Program-made: the position numbers and the translations under genes
Source: Pigoraptor vietnamica
Lineage: Eukaryota > Opisthokonta > Filasterea
Direction of reading: 5' to 3'
Assembly: GCA_943704525.1 (NCBI GenBank)
Contig: CALSCQ010001090.1
Coordinates: 1-14,696 of the forward strand
DNA length: 14,696 nt
Notes under the pieces: model-generated
What the model was told of the DNA's origin: nothing
What the model saw: the letters and a program-made list of their open reading frames with translations, nothing else
Databases searched by the model: none
Shown: positions 1 to 9,797 of the stretch, piece by piece
Numbering within the stretch: position 1 is the stretch's first letter
Layout of the letters: every line of letters starts with the position of its first letter

Positions 1-68
1 GGGGGGACCAAGGCGTCACAGGGTCAGGGCGAACGACAACAAAGTGCGATAATCAGGCAGATTGTTAC
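1..68 (-). other. Start of IWS1 intron 3, truncated
   Basis: The third exon ends with AAC GAG at 69 followed by GTAACA, a donor that breaks IWS1 just after LLRCMNE. No acceptor is visible before the edge, and translation through would diverge from the family, so this is intron. Confidence 0.7.
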
Positions 69-1368
69 CTCGTTCATGCATCGCAGGAGCTCCGTGCGGA
101 CGGGCTCCGGCGCGAGGGACTTGTCTGGAAGGGGGTACAGCCAGTCGTGGAAGGCAGAGAGTATTTCCGCGTCGCGAATGTACGTCTCGTGCAACTCCGT
201 CCTGACAGGCCAAAGGGCCGTTAACACCGCGAAATGTGGGTTGGGAAGTAGAGCGACAACACGGCGGCGCAACGCAGCCCGACAGCAGCGCAGTCACCCA
301 CTTTCGCAGCTCGGCGACGACCTGCGGCAGCATCTTGAGCTTCTCGACGCCCGGCCGATGCTCCTTGTTTGCGTCCGCGTCCGCACTCGCCGCACGCTTC
401 ATCCGCGACACAAAGGCCTTTGCCATGTTGCGCGTCTCCTCGTTCACAATCAGCTTGCGGCCGCGTGACCTTCGTGCCTGCGCACGGGAGTAGCTTAGCA
501 CCGCAATTCATATTGCTACACACACACACACACACGCAGCCGGTGCAAGCGAATGGGTCGAATGACACATGCAACCGAGGCACCACAGTACGCGAAGGCC
601 CTTCCCCACCTTGAGCTGCTCGAGCATCTGATCGAACACGGACACGGTGCCCGGCGCAGCGTCCACGGGGCCCTCGTCGCTGTCGTCGTCCCTCGCCTTC
701 TTTTTCTTCTTGGACTTGGGCGTGGGCTCGCCCTCCTCCGCCGCCTGCGGCACATCCTCCGCCGCAAAACCCGTGAAAATCTCCTCGTCGTCGTCGTCGT
801 CGTCCAGGCCGAAGAGCGCACGCACGTATGTCGGGTCGCCTTGCGCTGCACCGGACGCCCTCTCGCTCTCGTTGTTGCCGTCGTCACCCGCAGCGTCGCC
901 CTTGCCTTCGCTGGGGGCGCCCCTTTCTTCGTCGTCACCCGCAGCGTCGCCCTTGCCTTCGCTGGGGGCGCCCCTTTCTTCGTCGTCACCGTCGCCCTTG
1001 CCTTCGCTGGGGGCGCCCCTTTCTTCGTCGTCAGCTGCAGCGGCGCTCTGTTCGCCGGCGTCGCTCTTTCCCCCGACATCTCCAGCCTCACGCTCGCCGT
1101 CCACTTCGCCGGCAGACGCTTCCATGTCCACATCCCCGCCCTCTGCGGGCTGTTCGTCGGCCACAGTGGGTGACTCTATTGCCGCGCGCTTCGCTGCGGG
1201 CTGCTCTTCGCTGTCGGAGCCTTCCGAGGCGTCATCGCGCGCTCGCTTGCGTGCATCCACAGCCGTTGCGCTGTCGCCCGCGTCATTCTCGCCGTGATCG
1301 CCCTGCGGGGACGCGTCCTTTTCGACTCCGCCGTCCAACGCCATGTGCTCGGTGCCTTCGTCCGCCAT
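69..1368 (-). CDS. IWS1: IWS1-like transcription elongation factor, 3' truncated by the window edge
   Basis: Exons in order of transcription are 610-1368, 302-477 and 69-201 (356 residues so far); the next intron starts at 68 and runs off the window. Introns 478-609 and 202-301 are GT-AG and keep frame. The ATG at 1368 has A at -3 and G at +4; an in-frame ATG at 1518 is possible but adds unconserved sequence. Residues 1-250 are acidic and disordered, with a basic patch KRARDD near 41 and a lysine run near 219. Residues 185-201 hold LFG, an aspartate run, then EEIFTGF, matching the motif region of animal IWS1. FDQMLEQLK (245-253) precedes the helical TFIIS N-domain-like core, which includes GVEKLKMLPQVV and AFHDWLYPLPDKSL. 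The family binds Spt6 and RNA polymerase II and supports elongation and mRNA export. The rest of the core lies outside the window. Confident family call from motif order. Confidence 0.93.
518..535. repeat. (CA)n microsatellite in IWS1 intron 1
   Basis: An uninterrupted AC dinucleotide run of about 9 units lies in the intron 478-609, so the transcript carries (GU)n roughly 40 nt upstream of the acceptor. Likely length-variable; no function shown. Confidence 0.85.
881..1027 (-). repeat. In-frame coding minisatellite in IWS1 exon 1
   Basis: Three tandem copies lie at 881-931 (51 bp), 932-982 (51 bp) and 983-1027 (45 bp, lacking two codons). They are nearly identical at DNA level and encode DDEERGAPSEGKGD with or without AAG. 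All lengths are multiples of three, so the frame of the acidic tail is kept. The near identity implies recent expansion. Confidence 0.92.
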
Positions 1369-1536
1369 TTCTAGCAGACGCACGCGTGCACGGCTGAATG
1401 TTATCGGCGTAGAGGTAAAAAAGTGGCGAAGCCGCGACAAAAAATCGGTGGGTGCCGTGAGTGCGGCACGTGACTGTGTCGGCACCCCGTATGCACTGAT
1501 ACACACTGCATGGTCCACTTTTTTTTTACTCGCATT
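1369..1536 (-). promoter_or_regulatory. Short intergenic spacer: BRR2 3' flank and IWS1 promoter
   Basis: Only 168 bp separate the BRR2 stop (1537) from the IWS1 start codon (1368), both on the minus strand, so BRR2 termination and IWS1 initiation must share this space. Read on the minus strand, a run of nine A lies just after the BRR2 stop. A GTCACGTG E-box-like site (plus-strand CACGTGAC, 1467-1474) lies about 100 bp upstream of the IWS1 ATG. No TATA box or canonical AATAAA signal was seen. Confidence 0.5.
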
Positions 1537-4500
1537 TTACGACTCGTCCATGGCCTCCGAGCCGTCCTCCGCCGCGGGCACCACACGCAGCGCCACCTCG
1601 TACTCCTGGTCGCACCCGAGGTACGAATCGCACATGAAGTAGAGCGTGTAATTGTAGTTGCCGGGCGCAGGGGCCTCGAAGTCTAGCTTGACCTTGGCCC
1701 GCTTTTGCAGCGTGACGCGCTTGATGGAGACGAGGCGGTTCGTGGAGGGATCGCCCAGCACGACCCACCAGCCCTCTGCCTTCTTCTGCTCAACACAAGC
1801 GTGATACACGAATGAGTAACGCAATAACAATGTTTTCAACTGCATGAAGGTCCAAGAGACATGCAAACGCACTGTTACGCACCCCAGGGAAGAACGGCGC
1901 AATGACGGGTCCGACCTCGGGCTCGTCGTCCTCGCGCTCGATGGCCACGTGCACGACGGCGGCCGACTTGCTGGGGATGCCCTCCTCCGCACCGGGCAGC
2001 TCCCAGTTGAGCTCAATGTTCGGGTAGCGGTTGCAGAAGCGCGCGACGTCCTGCATCTGGCGAGGCGTCAGACGAAGAATGTCGTTGCGCTCGGCCTCCT
2101 CGAGCTCAAGCAGCTCGAAAACGCTCTCGATCTTCTGCGCATGTGAAGGACAGACATCCGTGTCAATTGCGCTGCAAAAGTCTACGTCGCACTCTACGCG
2201 AGTGCACATGCACGCAAACAGAGTGCGAGTGCACATGCACGCAAACAGAGTGCGAGTGCACATGCACGCAAACAGAGTGCGAGTGCACATGCACGCAAAC
2301 AGAGTGCGAGTGCACATGCACGCAAACGCCCGCGCACTCAAACAGGGGTGACCGCAATATGGCACGCACCCGCTCCTTGCAGCGCTGGATGACGTCGGAC
2401 GCAAAGTGAGGGACCTGCTTGAGCACAGAGTCGCGGTCCCACTGCGCCTGCGTGACCATCTGACTCAGCTCCATCGCGGCCATTGCGGGCGCAAGCCACG
2501 TGTTGCTGCTGACGACGTCGACGCACGCCTGGATGAGGGGGACGGCGCGCACGAGCACCATCGACTCGAGGTCGCCCTGCAGCTCCGGCGGCAGCTGGAT
2601 GCGGCTGAAGTGGGCCTGGAGGAGCAGGTTCGCCTTGACGTGCGGGTCGTTGAACTTGTCCGTGGACGGCTTGATCGGGAGGCGGTTCGACAGCTGCGCG
2701 GCGACCAATAAGGCGGACATGGGGCACGTCAGTTTGAGCACACGACAGTCGGCCACGGCTTAGAAAGGGAGCAAGGAAGCGGCCGCTGGCGCACAACAGA
2801 CAGCGACACAGCCAGAAGAGACCAAGAAAGCGGACGCCGGCGCACCTGCTTGAGGAACCGGTCCTCGCGGTGGCGCACGGGCAGCGCGTCAAACTCGGTC
2901 GCGGACGTCACAATTTCAACGAGGCCGCGGAGCTTTGTCTTCTCCGTGAGCGACGAGGCAAAGAGCTCAATCGTCATGTAGTTGACGTAGTAGAACGCGG
3001 CGATCATGCCGAGGTTCAGCGGGCGCACGTCCATCTCGTCCACAATCTCAATGCACTTGGACCGCTCGAGCTCGCCCAGCGTGTTCTCCACCAGCTCAGA
3101 GAGGTGGTCGGAGAGGTGGCGGTGCGACGTGCCTGCGCGATTTCACACTTGAGGGGAGAGCGCAATGTGACGGAGGCAAGCGCCTGTACCACAACAAGCA
3201 CAGGACCAAACAAAAGTGCAAACACAAACGCAAACAGAGAGAATGCGCCCACTCACCTTGGAGGTTGTAGTAGTTCGGATTCTGGTTCATCCGCCGGTAG
3301 AGGAATGTCCACGTGAGGTAGTCGACGGCGTCCTGCTTGTTCTCGATCGTGCGCGTCACAATCTCGCTGTTGAAGTGGTCGTGCAGCGCGTGGTCCAGGT
3401 GCGACTCGACGGGCAGGGGCTCGTACACAAACTTCTTGTAAAACTCCTTCTTGCTCGTCTGGCACATCAGCACGCACCGCGCGTTCGCGTCGACGCCGGG
3501 TCGGTTCGCGCGGCCCATCATCTGCAGCACGTCGGGAACCGGATAGTCGGCGTAGCGGTGCTCCCTCCCGTTGTAAAACTGCGTGTCCATCACGACCACG
3601 AGGTGCGCGGCCATCGACATGCCCCAGCACTGCTCGCGAGAGGCCACGACAATCTGCACCGCCCCGGCGGCAAAGAGCCGCTCGACCGTCTGCCGCTCAA
3701 CGTCCGAGAGACCGCCGTGGTAAAAGGCGACGCCCGACGACACGGCCTCGCGCAGCGTCTCGTCGTGAATGCCCGCGAGGTGCGGCTCGAGCTCCTCCGC
3801 GGTGCAGTGCAGGAAGCGACCGGCCTCGTCGTCGGCGGCTGCGTACGCGGCGAGGTCGAGGGCCGTCACGCTCGCCTGCTTGCGCGACGCCACAAAGACA
3901 ATGACGGGCTTGGACGGCGACAACTGGCGAATGGACGTATACGCCGGCTTGCCCATGGCTGCCACGCGAGTACCCGCGTGCGAGATGGGAAGTCCCTGCA
4001 CGTGCAGCTCGAGGGGCACCGGGCGCACGTTGGGGTGGAAGTTGAAGAGGTTCTGCTGTGACACGCCCAGCCAGTGGCCGACGTCGCGCGCGTTCGCCAG
4101 CGACGACCCGAGGGCCACAATGCGGATGGGCCGTTCGATGGTGGACGCAATGTAGCGCATCCGCGAGCACACGGCCTCGAGCACGGGGCCCTGCTCGCCT
4201 CCAATCATGTGGATCTCGTCCGCCACAAACAGCGACACGGCCTGCACGGTCTTGCGCTGCTTCCACCGCCGCGACAGCACGTCCCACCGCTCAGCCGTCG
4301 AGACGACCACGTCGCTCTTCTCCAAAAGCTTCACGTCCACCGACGCGTCGCCCGTGAGCGCCGTCACGCGCTTGCCCAGGCGCCCGAACCGCTCGGCCCA
4401 GTCGGCCACGCGCTCGTCCGCCAGCGCCTGCAGCGGCACAACGTACACGGCCTTTCCATGCTCCGGGTTCGAAAAGAGACGGAGCAGCGCGAGCTCCGCG

Positions 4501-7500
4501 CACACCGTCTTGCCGGACCCCGTCGGCGCCCCCACGAGCACGCTGTCGTCCGAGCCGTAGAGCGCGTTGAAGCACTGCGTCTGGATCGTGTTGAAGAGCG
4601 TGAACCGGTCGCGGTAGAGGGCGGCCTCGGCGCGGGGGTTGCGCAGGGCCGTGACGGGCAGCGGCTGGAGGTCGAGCAGCTCGGTCGTGGGCGCGTTCTT
4701 CTCGGGCAGGATGAGGTGGCGGAACGAGACGGGGAGGGACGTCTCGGCGCGGAGCCAGCGGTCCGACACGACGCGCACAAAGTACTGCGGCGGCAGCGGC
4801 TCAAAGATCGGCACAAAGATGCTCACGTGGTGGTCCTCCGTCGCAAACTTGCGCTTGAGGAGGAAATACTCGTGGTGCAAAATGACCTCGCCGTCGACGT
4901 CCTCGACCACAATCCAAAAGCCCTCGCTCGAGCCGTGGATCTTCTCGTCCCAGACAAAGTCCGGCGTCAGCGTCAGCTCGATGCGCAGGGTCGACCGCGT
5001 GATCGGCTGCACGTGGGCGATGAGCTCGAGGTGCGGGAACGAGTGGATGTACTTATGCATGGCGTTGCCCAGCTTGGGCGCGTTCAGCAGCTCGGCAATC
5101 TCCGTCGCGTTGAGGTCGAAGAGGCGCTCCCACGGGAACTCCTTCTTCTCGAGGCGCTTGACGACGTCCGCGGGGATCTTCGGAAACTGGCGCAGCGGCG
5201 TCATCGAGAGCCACATGCGCTTGTCGATCATCTTGCACAGGTTGAGCGCGCGGTCCGCCAACTGCGCCCACCCGCGCCGCAGCACAATCTCAAAGATGGC
5301 GCGGACGAGGCGACCGGCCGACTGCGTGACGTATACCATGTCCGACATGAGCGCAAAGCCGTCCAGGCGCAGCTGCGAGATGTACGCCTGGAGGAGGACG
5401 TTGATCTTGGCCGAGGGCTCCTCGATGCTCTCCTTCACGGGGATCGGCACGCGCTCCATCAGCTTCTGCAGCTCGAGCTTCTCCTCCTCGCGCACCGTAA
5501 TGTACTTGAACTCGGACGACAGCGAGAACACGCGGAACAGCTCGATCATCGAGAGCGTCGGCCGCAGCAGCGCGTTGTACGTCTGTATCGTCTCGAACGT
5601 GCAGTAGTAGTGGCTGGCGATGCGCCCGAGGTCCGTTACCTGGAACTGTCCGGACTTGCGGTCGTACTTGATCAGGCTCGCCTTGTCCAGCATGCTCGCC
5701 GCCGTGTGCACGAGGTCCGCGCGCCGCCCCTCCAGCAGGGGGTCCTGCTCGAGGTCGTCGTGCGACACGCCGTAGAGCGTCGGAGAGCGCAGCATGCGCA
5801 CGTAGAGGTACGTGTAGCCCAGCCACGCCGACGCCTCGCGCGCATTCTGCACAGTGCCGAGGACAATCTCTGCGTTGAGGCTGTCCGCGAGGCGCTTGAC
5901 AAACTGCGACTCGACCGGCAGCTGCTGGTTGATCAGCGAGAGGTAGTACTGGAGCTCCCCGTGACTCGTGATCAGGATGCCCTCGCCCTTCGTGTCAAAC
6001 TGCGGGCGACCCGCGCGGCCGATCATCTGGAGCACGTCGAGGGCGCTCAGCTCGACCCAGCGGCCCTTCTCGGGGCTGTACACCTGCGTCCCCTTGATAA
6101 TCACCGTGTGCGCGGGAAGGTTCACGCCCCACGCGAGCGTCGCCGTCGACACGAGCACCTGGATGTGCTTGTCCGCAAACAGCTCCTCGACGAGGGTGCG
6201 GTCCACGCGCGACATGCCGGCGTGGTGAATCGCAAAGCCGTACCGCAGCAGGTCCTTGAGCTCCGTGTTCGTCGTCGTCTCGGCCTCGGTGCGCAGAATT
6301 TCGACGGACGCAGAGTCCTCGCGGAGGAACTGGCCGATCGTCTCGTTCTGCAGGCACATGTCGCGAATCGCGCGCGCCGTCTTGCCCGTCTCCTTGCGGG
6401 AGTGCACGAACACGAGCACCTGGACCTTGCCGGCACACTCCATGACCTTCTCGTACACAATCTCGTTCATCAGCTCGAAGCGCCGCGACGCCTTCTTCTC
6501 TGTGATGCCGATGTACTGCTGCTCGAGCGGCACCGGGCGGAAGCTGTTGTCAAAGAAGAACAGCCCCTTCGACGGGTCCACGCGCAGGAACGTCGCGACG
6601 TCCTCGTAGTTCGGCAGCGTCGCAGAGAGACCGACGAGCCGGATGGGTTCCTGCGTGGCCTCTGCGTTTCGCACCGACCGCGCGACGATTGCCTCGAGCA
6701 CGGGGCCGCGGTCGTCGTGCAGGAGGTGGATCTCGTCAATGATGACAAGGCCGACCAGCTGCGAGAGGGCGCGCTCGCCGCCCTTGCGCGTGATCACGTC
6801 CCACTTCTCCGGGGTGCACACAATGACCTGCGTCTCCGCAAACTGCTCCTTGCTCAGCTGCACGTCGCCCGTCAGTTCGGCCACGCGAATGCCGTACGCG
6901 TCCGTCAAGCGCGCGCGGAAGTTGCCGACCATTTCGGCGACGAGCGACTTCATCGGCGCAACGTACACAATCTTGAACGCATCGACGTCGACGCTCCCGT
7001 CCTCGCGCACGTGCTTGCCAATCTCGCGCAGCATCGCGAGCATGGCCACGTTCGTCTTTCCGGCGCCCGTGGGTGCGCACAGCAGAATGTTCTCGTCCGA
7101 CATCATCGTCGCCTCGTAGAGCCGGCTCTGAATACGGTTAAGAGTCTGGAACTTGGAAAAGGCGGGGCGCGCCCACGCGGGCATGTCCTCGATCTTCACC
7201 AGCTTCTCCTTCGCGTCAAAGGGCTTCGGCTTGAGCGCGGGGACGTGCACCTCCTCGTACCCCTTCTTCTGCTTCCGGAACGACCCCTCCGGCAGCTGAC
7301 ACTTGGCGTTCGACATGAAGCGCCCGCCCTGCCCAAACGCAAGCGACTCGAGGTCCAGCGTCTGGCGGACAGCACCCGCCCCGCCCGCAGCCCCGCCCCG
7401 CCGCGAACCGTCAATGTCCATCGGCTCGGCGCCGCCGGCGTCGGCCTTCTTCCGCCGGTCACCGGCACGGCGATCCGCGTCGTCTCCGCCGGCGCCTCCC

Positions 7501-9232
7501 GTGAGCACGCGCAGAATGGCCGCCCCCTCGGCGTCGCCCTGCATCTCGCTCTCCACCTGCCGACGCTCGTCATCGCCCTGCGCGCGCCCGAGCAGCGTGC
7601 AGTAGAGCACCGTCTTGATGTTGTTGCGAATCACGCGGATAATGTCAAAGTTGTCGTAGCCCAGCAGGAGCACGAGCTTAACCTCGGCCTCGCGCGGGTC
7701 CGCTGCGGCGCGGAGAATGTCCAGCACCTCGTCCGCCTTCTTCTGCGACTCGATGGCGTCCGCGTAGTGCTTGTTGAGCTCGCGCTGCAGCCAGTACGCG
7801 TCGACGGTGCGCGGGTCGAGCGCGTCCTTGCCCTTGCCAGTATCCTGCGCGTGGCCATCCCCCGCCGCGTCGTCTCCTGCGCCGTGCAGGGCCTCGCTGG
7901 CGTCCGCCTCCCTCCCCTCCTCGTCACCCTCGTCCTCCGCCTCGCGCACCTCGTCCACGGCGTCATCATCCTGTCGAGCCGAGGGGGAGCAAAAGGACAA
8001 TGTAAGCAAAATAATTGGCACTGATGATCAGTGATGCTCTCCGCGACGTCAAACGGCACACTGCGCTCCGTCTGCACAGCGCACCCCAAAGCAAACAAAA
8101 GCACGAACTAAAGGGGCCCCAACAACACATATGAACGCCAGAACCAACGGCTCTGGCACGCACGGGGCAACCAGTCCACCACCGCCCTCGCAGGCACGTG
8201 ACCCACGCACCTCCTCGTCCTCGTCCTCGTCGATGACCACCGCGACGGCCTCGTCCTCCATGTTCTCCGCAGGCGCGCCGTCGTCCTGCTCGGCATAGTA
8301 GTCGCTAATCTTCTTCCCAAGGTTCACAAGCTGCGTGAACTTGTCGGACGACAGGCTCGAGGCGTCCCGGTCGCTCGCCAGCGCCGTCAGCTGCCGCTCG
8401 ATCGCGCGCTTGCGGTCGGGATCGCGCATGCCGTCGTCCTTCAGCACAGCCAAAATGTCATCGACCGCCGCAAACAGCACCTCGCGCGGCTTGTCGCCAA
8501 TAAGCGACTGCACAAAGCTCAGCAGGACGCCGTACGTCGCCCGCGTGTCGCGCGTCTTCGGACGATACTTGAGACCGGCGAACTCCTCCTCCTCGTCGCG
8601 TGCGCCGCGCTTGCCCTTCACGCGGCGCTCGTCGTCGCGCTCCTTCTTGGCGTCCCTCCTGCAACAGCAATGCAAGCTCCAGATTGAGACGAGAATGGCC
8701 ACACACTTCACAACGACACGCCGCAAACCAGACCTCCAGTACACAAAAGCACCCACACAGCACGCCACATCCGCACACAGCACTGCAAACCCACTTTCGC
8801 TTGCGCTCCTCCAGTTCCGGCGGCAGCGCATGGCGCACACGGTCGCCCATGCGGGAGCCCGAGAGGCGCCCCGCGAGCGACTGCACTTCGCCCGTCGCCT
8901 CATCGCGAACACGAGAAATCAAAGAACGGTCCGCTTGGAGCACGAGATTTGAATTCTGTGCGGGAGAATACGTCAGGCAATGACACTTCGCACCTAATCA
9001 CTCGGTATTGCGAAAAACGACGATCTCTCAACGCATGCACAATCCGACGAAAGAAACACAAACGAAGAGCGTGTGCATGCATGCAGACCTGTAACTGACA
9101 CTCCCAACCACACATAACGTACAAACCAACGACAAACATGCACACCCACACCCACACAGCGTCACCCCCAAAAAGCACAACACGCACCGCGCGGTACTCG
9201 TACTGCGCATTTCGCGCCCTGTCCTCCGCCAT
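1537..9232 (-). CDS. BRR2: U5 snRNP 200-kDa RNA helicase Brr2 (Ski2-like, tandem cassette)
   Basis: Eight exons: 9188-9232, 8795-8955, 8211-8658, 3257-7970, 2846-3132, 2370-2693, 1883-2134 and 1537-1785; 6480 nt, 2159 residues (human about 2136). All seven introns are GT-AG and phases agree. Brr2 unwinds U4/U6 snRNA to activate the spliceosome. Residues 1-218 form the N-terminal region ([13 protein letters not shown] is family-typical, then YGVLLSFVQ and [11 protein letters not shown]); about 269-361 resembles the PWI-like domain. Cassette 1 has Walker [10 protein letters not shown] (516-524), DEIH (630-633), SAT (667-669) and QMIGRAGR (866-873), followed by a Sec63 unit to about 1310. Cassette 2 has GAPTGSGKT (1365-1373), DEIH (1469-1472), GSS instead of SAT, and QMMGRANR (1701-1708), followed by a second Sec63 unit (about 1790-2159) ending in [19 protein letters not shown]. 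The start ATG has A at -3 and G at +4. Identity is essentially certain. Confidence 0.98.
2200..2327. repeat. 27-bp tandem repeat inside BRR2 intron 6
   Basis: Five copies of a 27-bp period begin at about 2200, 2227, 2254, 2281 and 2308; each contains GTGCACATGCACGCAAAC. The array fills over half of the 235-bp intron 2135-2369 and is nearly perfect, so recent. It translates as a 9-residue VCVHVHSHS period, but it lies between a good donor (2369) and acceptor (2135), and splicing it out restores the continuous Brr2 sequence. Confidence 0.93.
2763..2845 (-). repeat. Diverged two-copy duplication in BRR2 intron 5, including the donor
   Basis: On the minus strand the intron 2694-2845 starts GTGCGCCGGCG; about 51 bp on, at 2794, a similar segment starts GTGCGCCAGCG. 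Both continue into a pyrimidine-rich CGCTT(T/C)CTTG stretch over some 32 bp. The copy therefore carries a donor-like GTGCGC inside the intron. Confidence 0.7.
8019..8033. other. 15-bp inverted repeat near the acceptor of BRR2 intron 3
   Basis: CACTGATGATCAGTG is a 7-bp inverted repeat around one central base. It lies about 50 nt upstream of the acceptor at 7971, near a branch-point-like CTTAC on the minus strand. It may be chance, or may shape the branch region. Confidence 0.4.
8137..8157. other. Short hairpin in BRR2 intron 3
   Basis: Arms GCCAGA (8137-8142) and TCTGGC (8152-8157) pair perfectly; after an A/C mismatch, CC and GG can also pair around an AAC loop. It lies in the 240-bp intron 7971-8210. 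No C/D or H/ACA snoRNA boxes could be assigned with confidence, so a function is not claimed. Confidence 0.45.
9137..9160 (-). repeat. CCCACA-type tract (G-rich in the transcript) in BRR2 intron 1
   Basis: Three ACACCC-like units lie about 30-50 nt downstream of the first BRR2 donor (9187), giving GGGUGU runs in the pre-mRNA. Intronic G-triplets near donors can enhance splicing in other eukaryotes; that role here is inference. A similar tract lies at 10311-10330. Confidence 0.6.
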
Positions 9233-9797
9233 AGTGAGGATGGCGCACGCCTGCTGCCCAGCCGAAGGGTGTGCTGCGTGCGTGAAGAGCGCGCCGTTTG
9301 CTGCGTGTGCGTGTTCTCTTTTGAACTGTCGCTTACAGCTGTTCCCAAAGTCACTGCCATGTGTTGCGAGTTGCGCATTATTTGGATCGGTCGCTTCCAT
9401 AGAAATTTCATAGATAAGGAAGATTATTTTTACGTGCTATGAGTGGCGCCATCCGTTACAACGCACATGTTACGCTCTTTCAATCGTCACGATGACGTCG
9501 TTGTGAAAGCAGGGAGTTTTACCCAAAAAAACCGATGCACGAACGTACAGCAAGAGCCTTCGTGGTGCTGTGAGTGTCAATGGACAGTAGCCACTATAGT
9601 ACTAAGTGTGCTCGCGCGTGTGCATCGCGCCAATAAAGTGACACCAGAAGTTCGTCGTGTAATATGTGTCTTTAGCTGGGGATGGCCAGTACGCGGGCCG
9701 ACTGACCGACACAGATACCGGCTCGTGAAACCCAGTCCGGCGGAAAGGCAGCCGTGGACTGACCGGTGCAGAATGCAAGCAACGACTGACTGAGGCG
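9233..9797. promoter_or_regulatory. BRR2 upstream region, no convincing gene
   Basis: These 565 bp upstream of the BRR2 start codon have lower GC than the exons. Open frames here are short or lack an ATG. TGACGTCG at 9493-9500 is a CRE-like bZIP site. A short ORF begins with ATG at 9439 and stops after 18 codons. GACTGAC recurs at about 9699, 9757 and 9783. The site GTCACGTG sits at 9797-9804, overlapping the stop codon of the uncertain gene beyond. The region most likely holds the BRR2 promoter and the 3' flank of that gene. Confidence 0.45.

Noticed and set aside
553-1297. Plus-strand frames over IWS1 exon 1
   Set aside because: Low-complexity mirrors of the acidic IWS1 tail and its minisatellite; no independent support.
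2200-2327. CRISPR-like array
   Set aside because: Repeats are contiguous with no spacers, and the locus is a eukaryotic intron.
2163-2370. His/Val/Cys-rich 9-residue repeat peptide
   Set aside because: It is the translation of the 27-bp array within a well-defined BRR2 intron, so it is not expected to be protein.
4074-8024. Plus-strand open frame of about 1316 codons
   Set aside because: It lies antisense to the large BRR2 exon, has an Arg/His/Leu/Val-rich composition with no recognisable domain, and is open because GC-rich codon use on the other strand avoids TTA, CTA and TCA.
9137-9160. Interstitial telomere repeat
   Set aside because: CCCACA units are few and imperfect and match no telomere repeat I can name with confidence; a similar tract occurs in another intron-like context.
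9443-9793. Plus-strand 116-codon frame upstream of BRR2
   Set aside because: No ATG start (it begins with GTG), Cys/Arg/Trp-rich composition, no family resemblance. The nearby ATG at 9439 stops after 18 codons.
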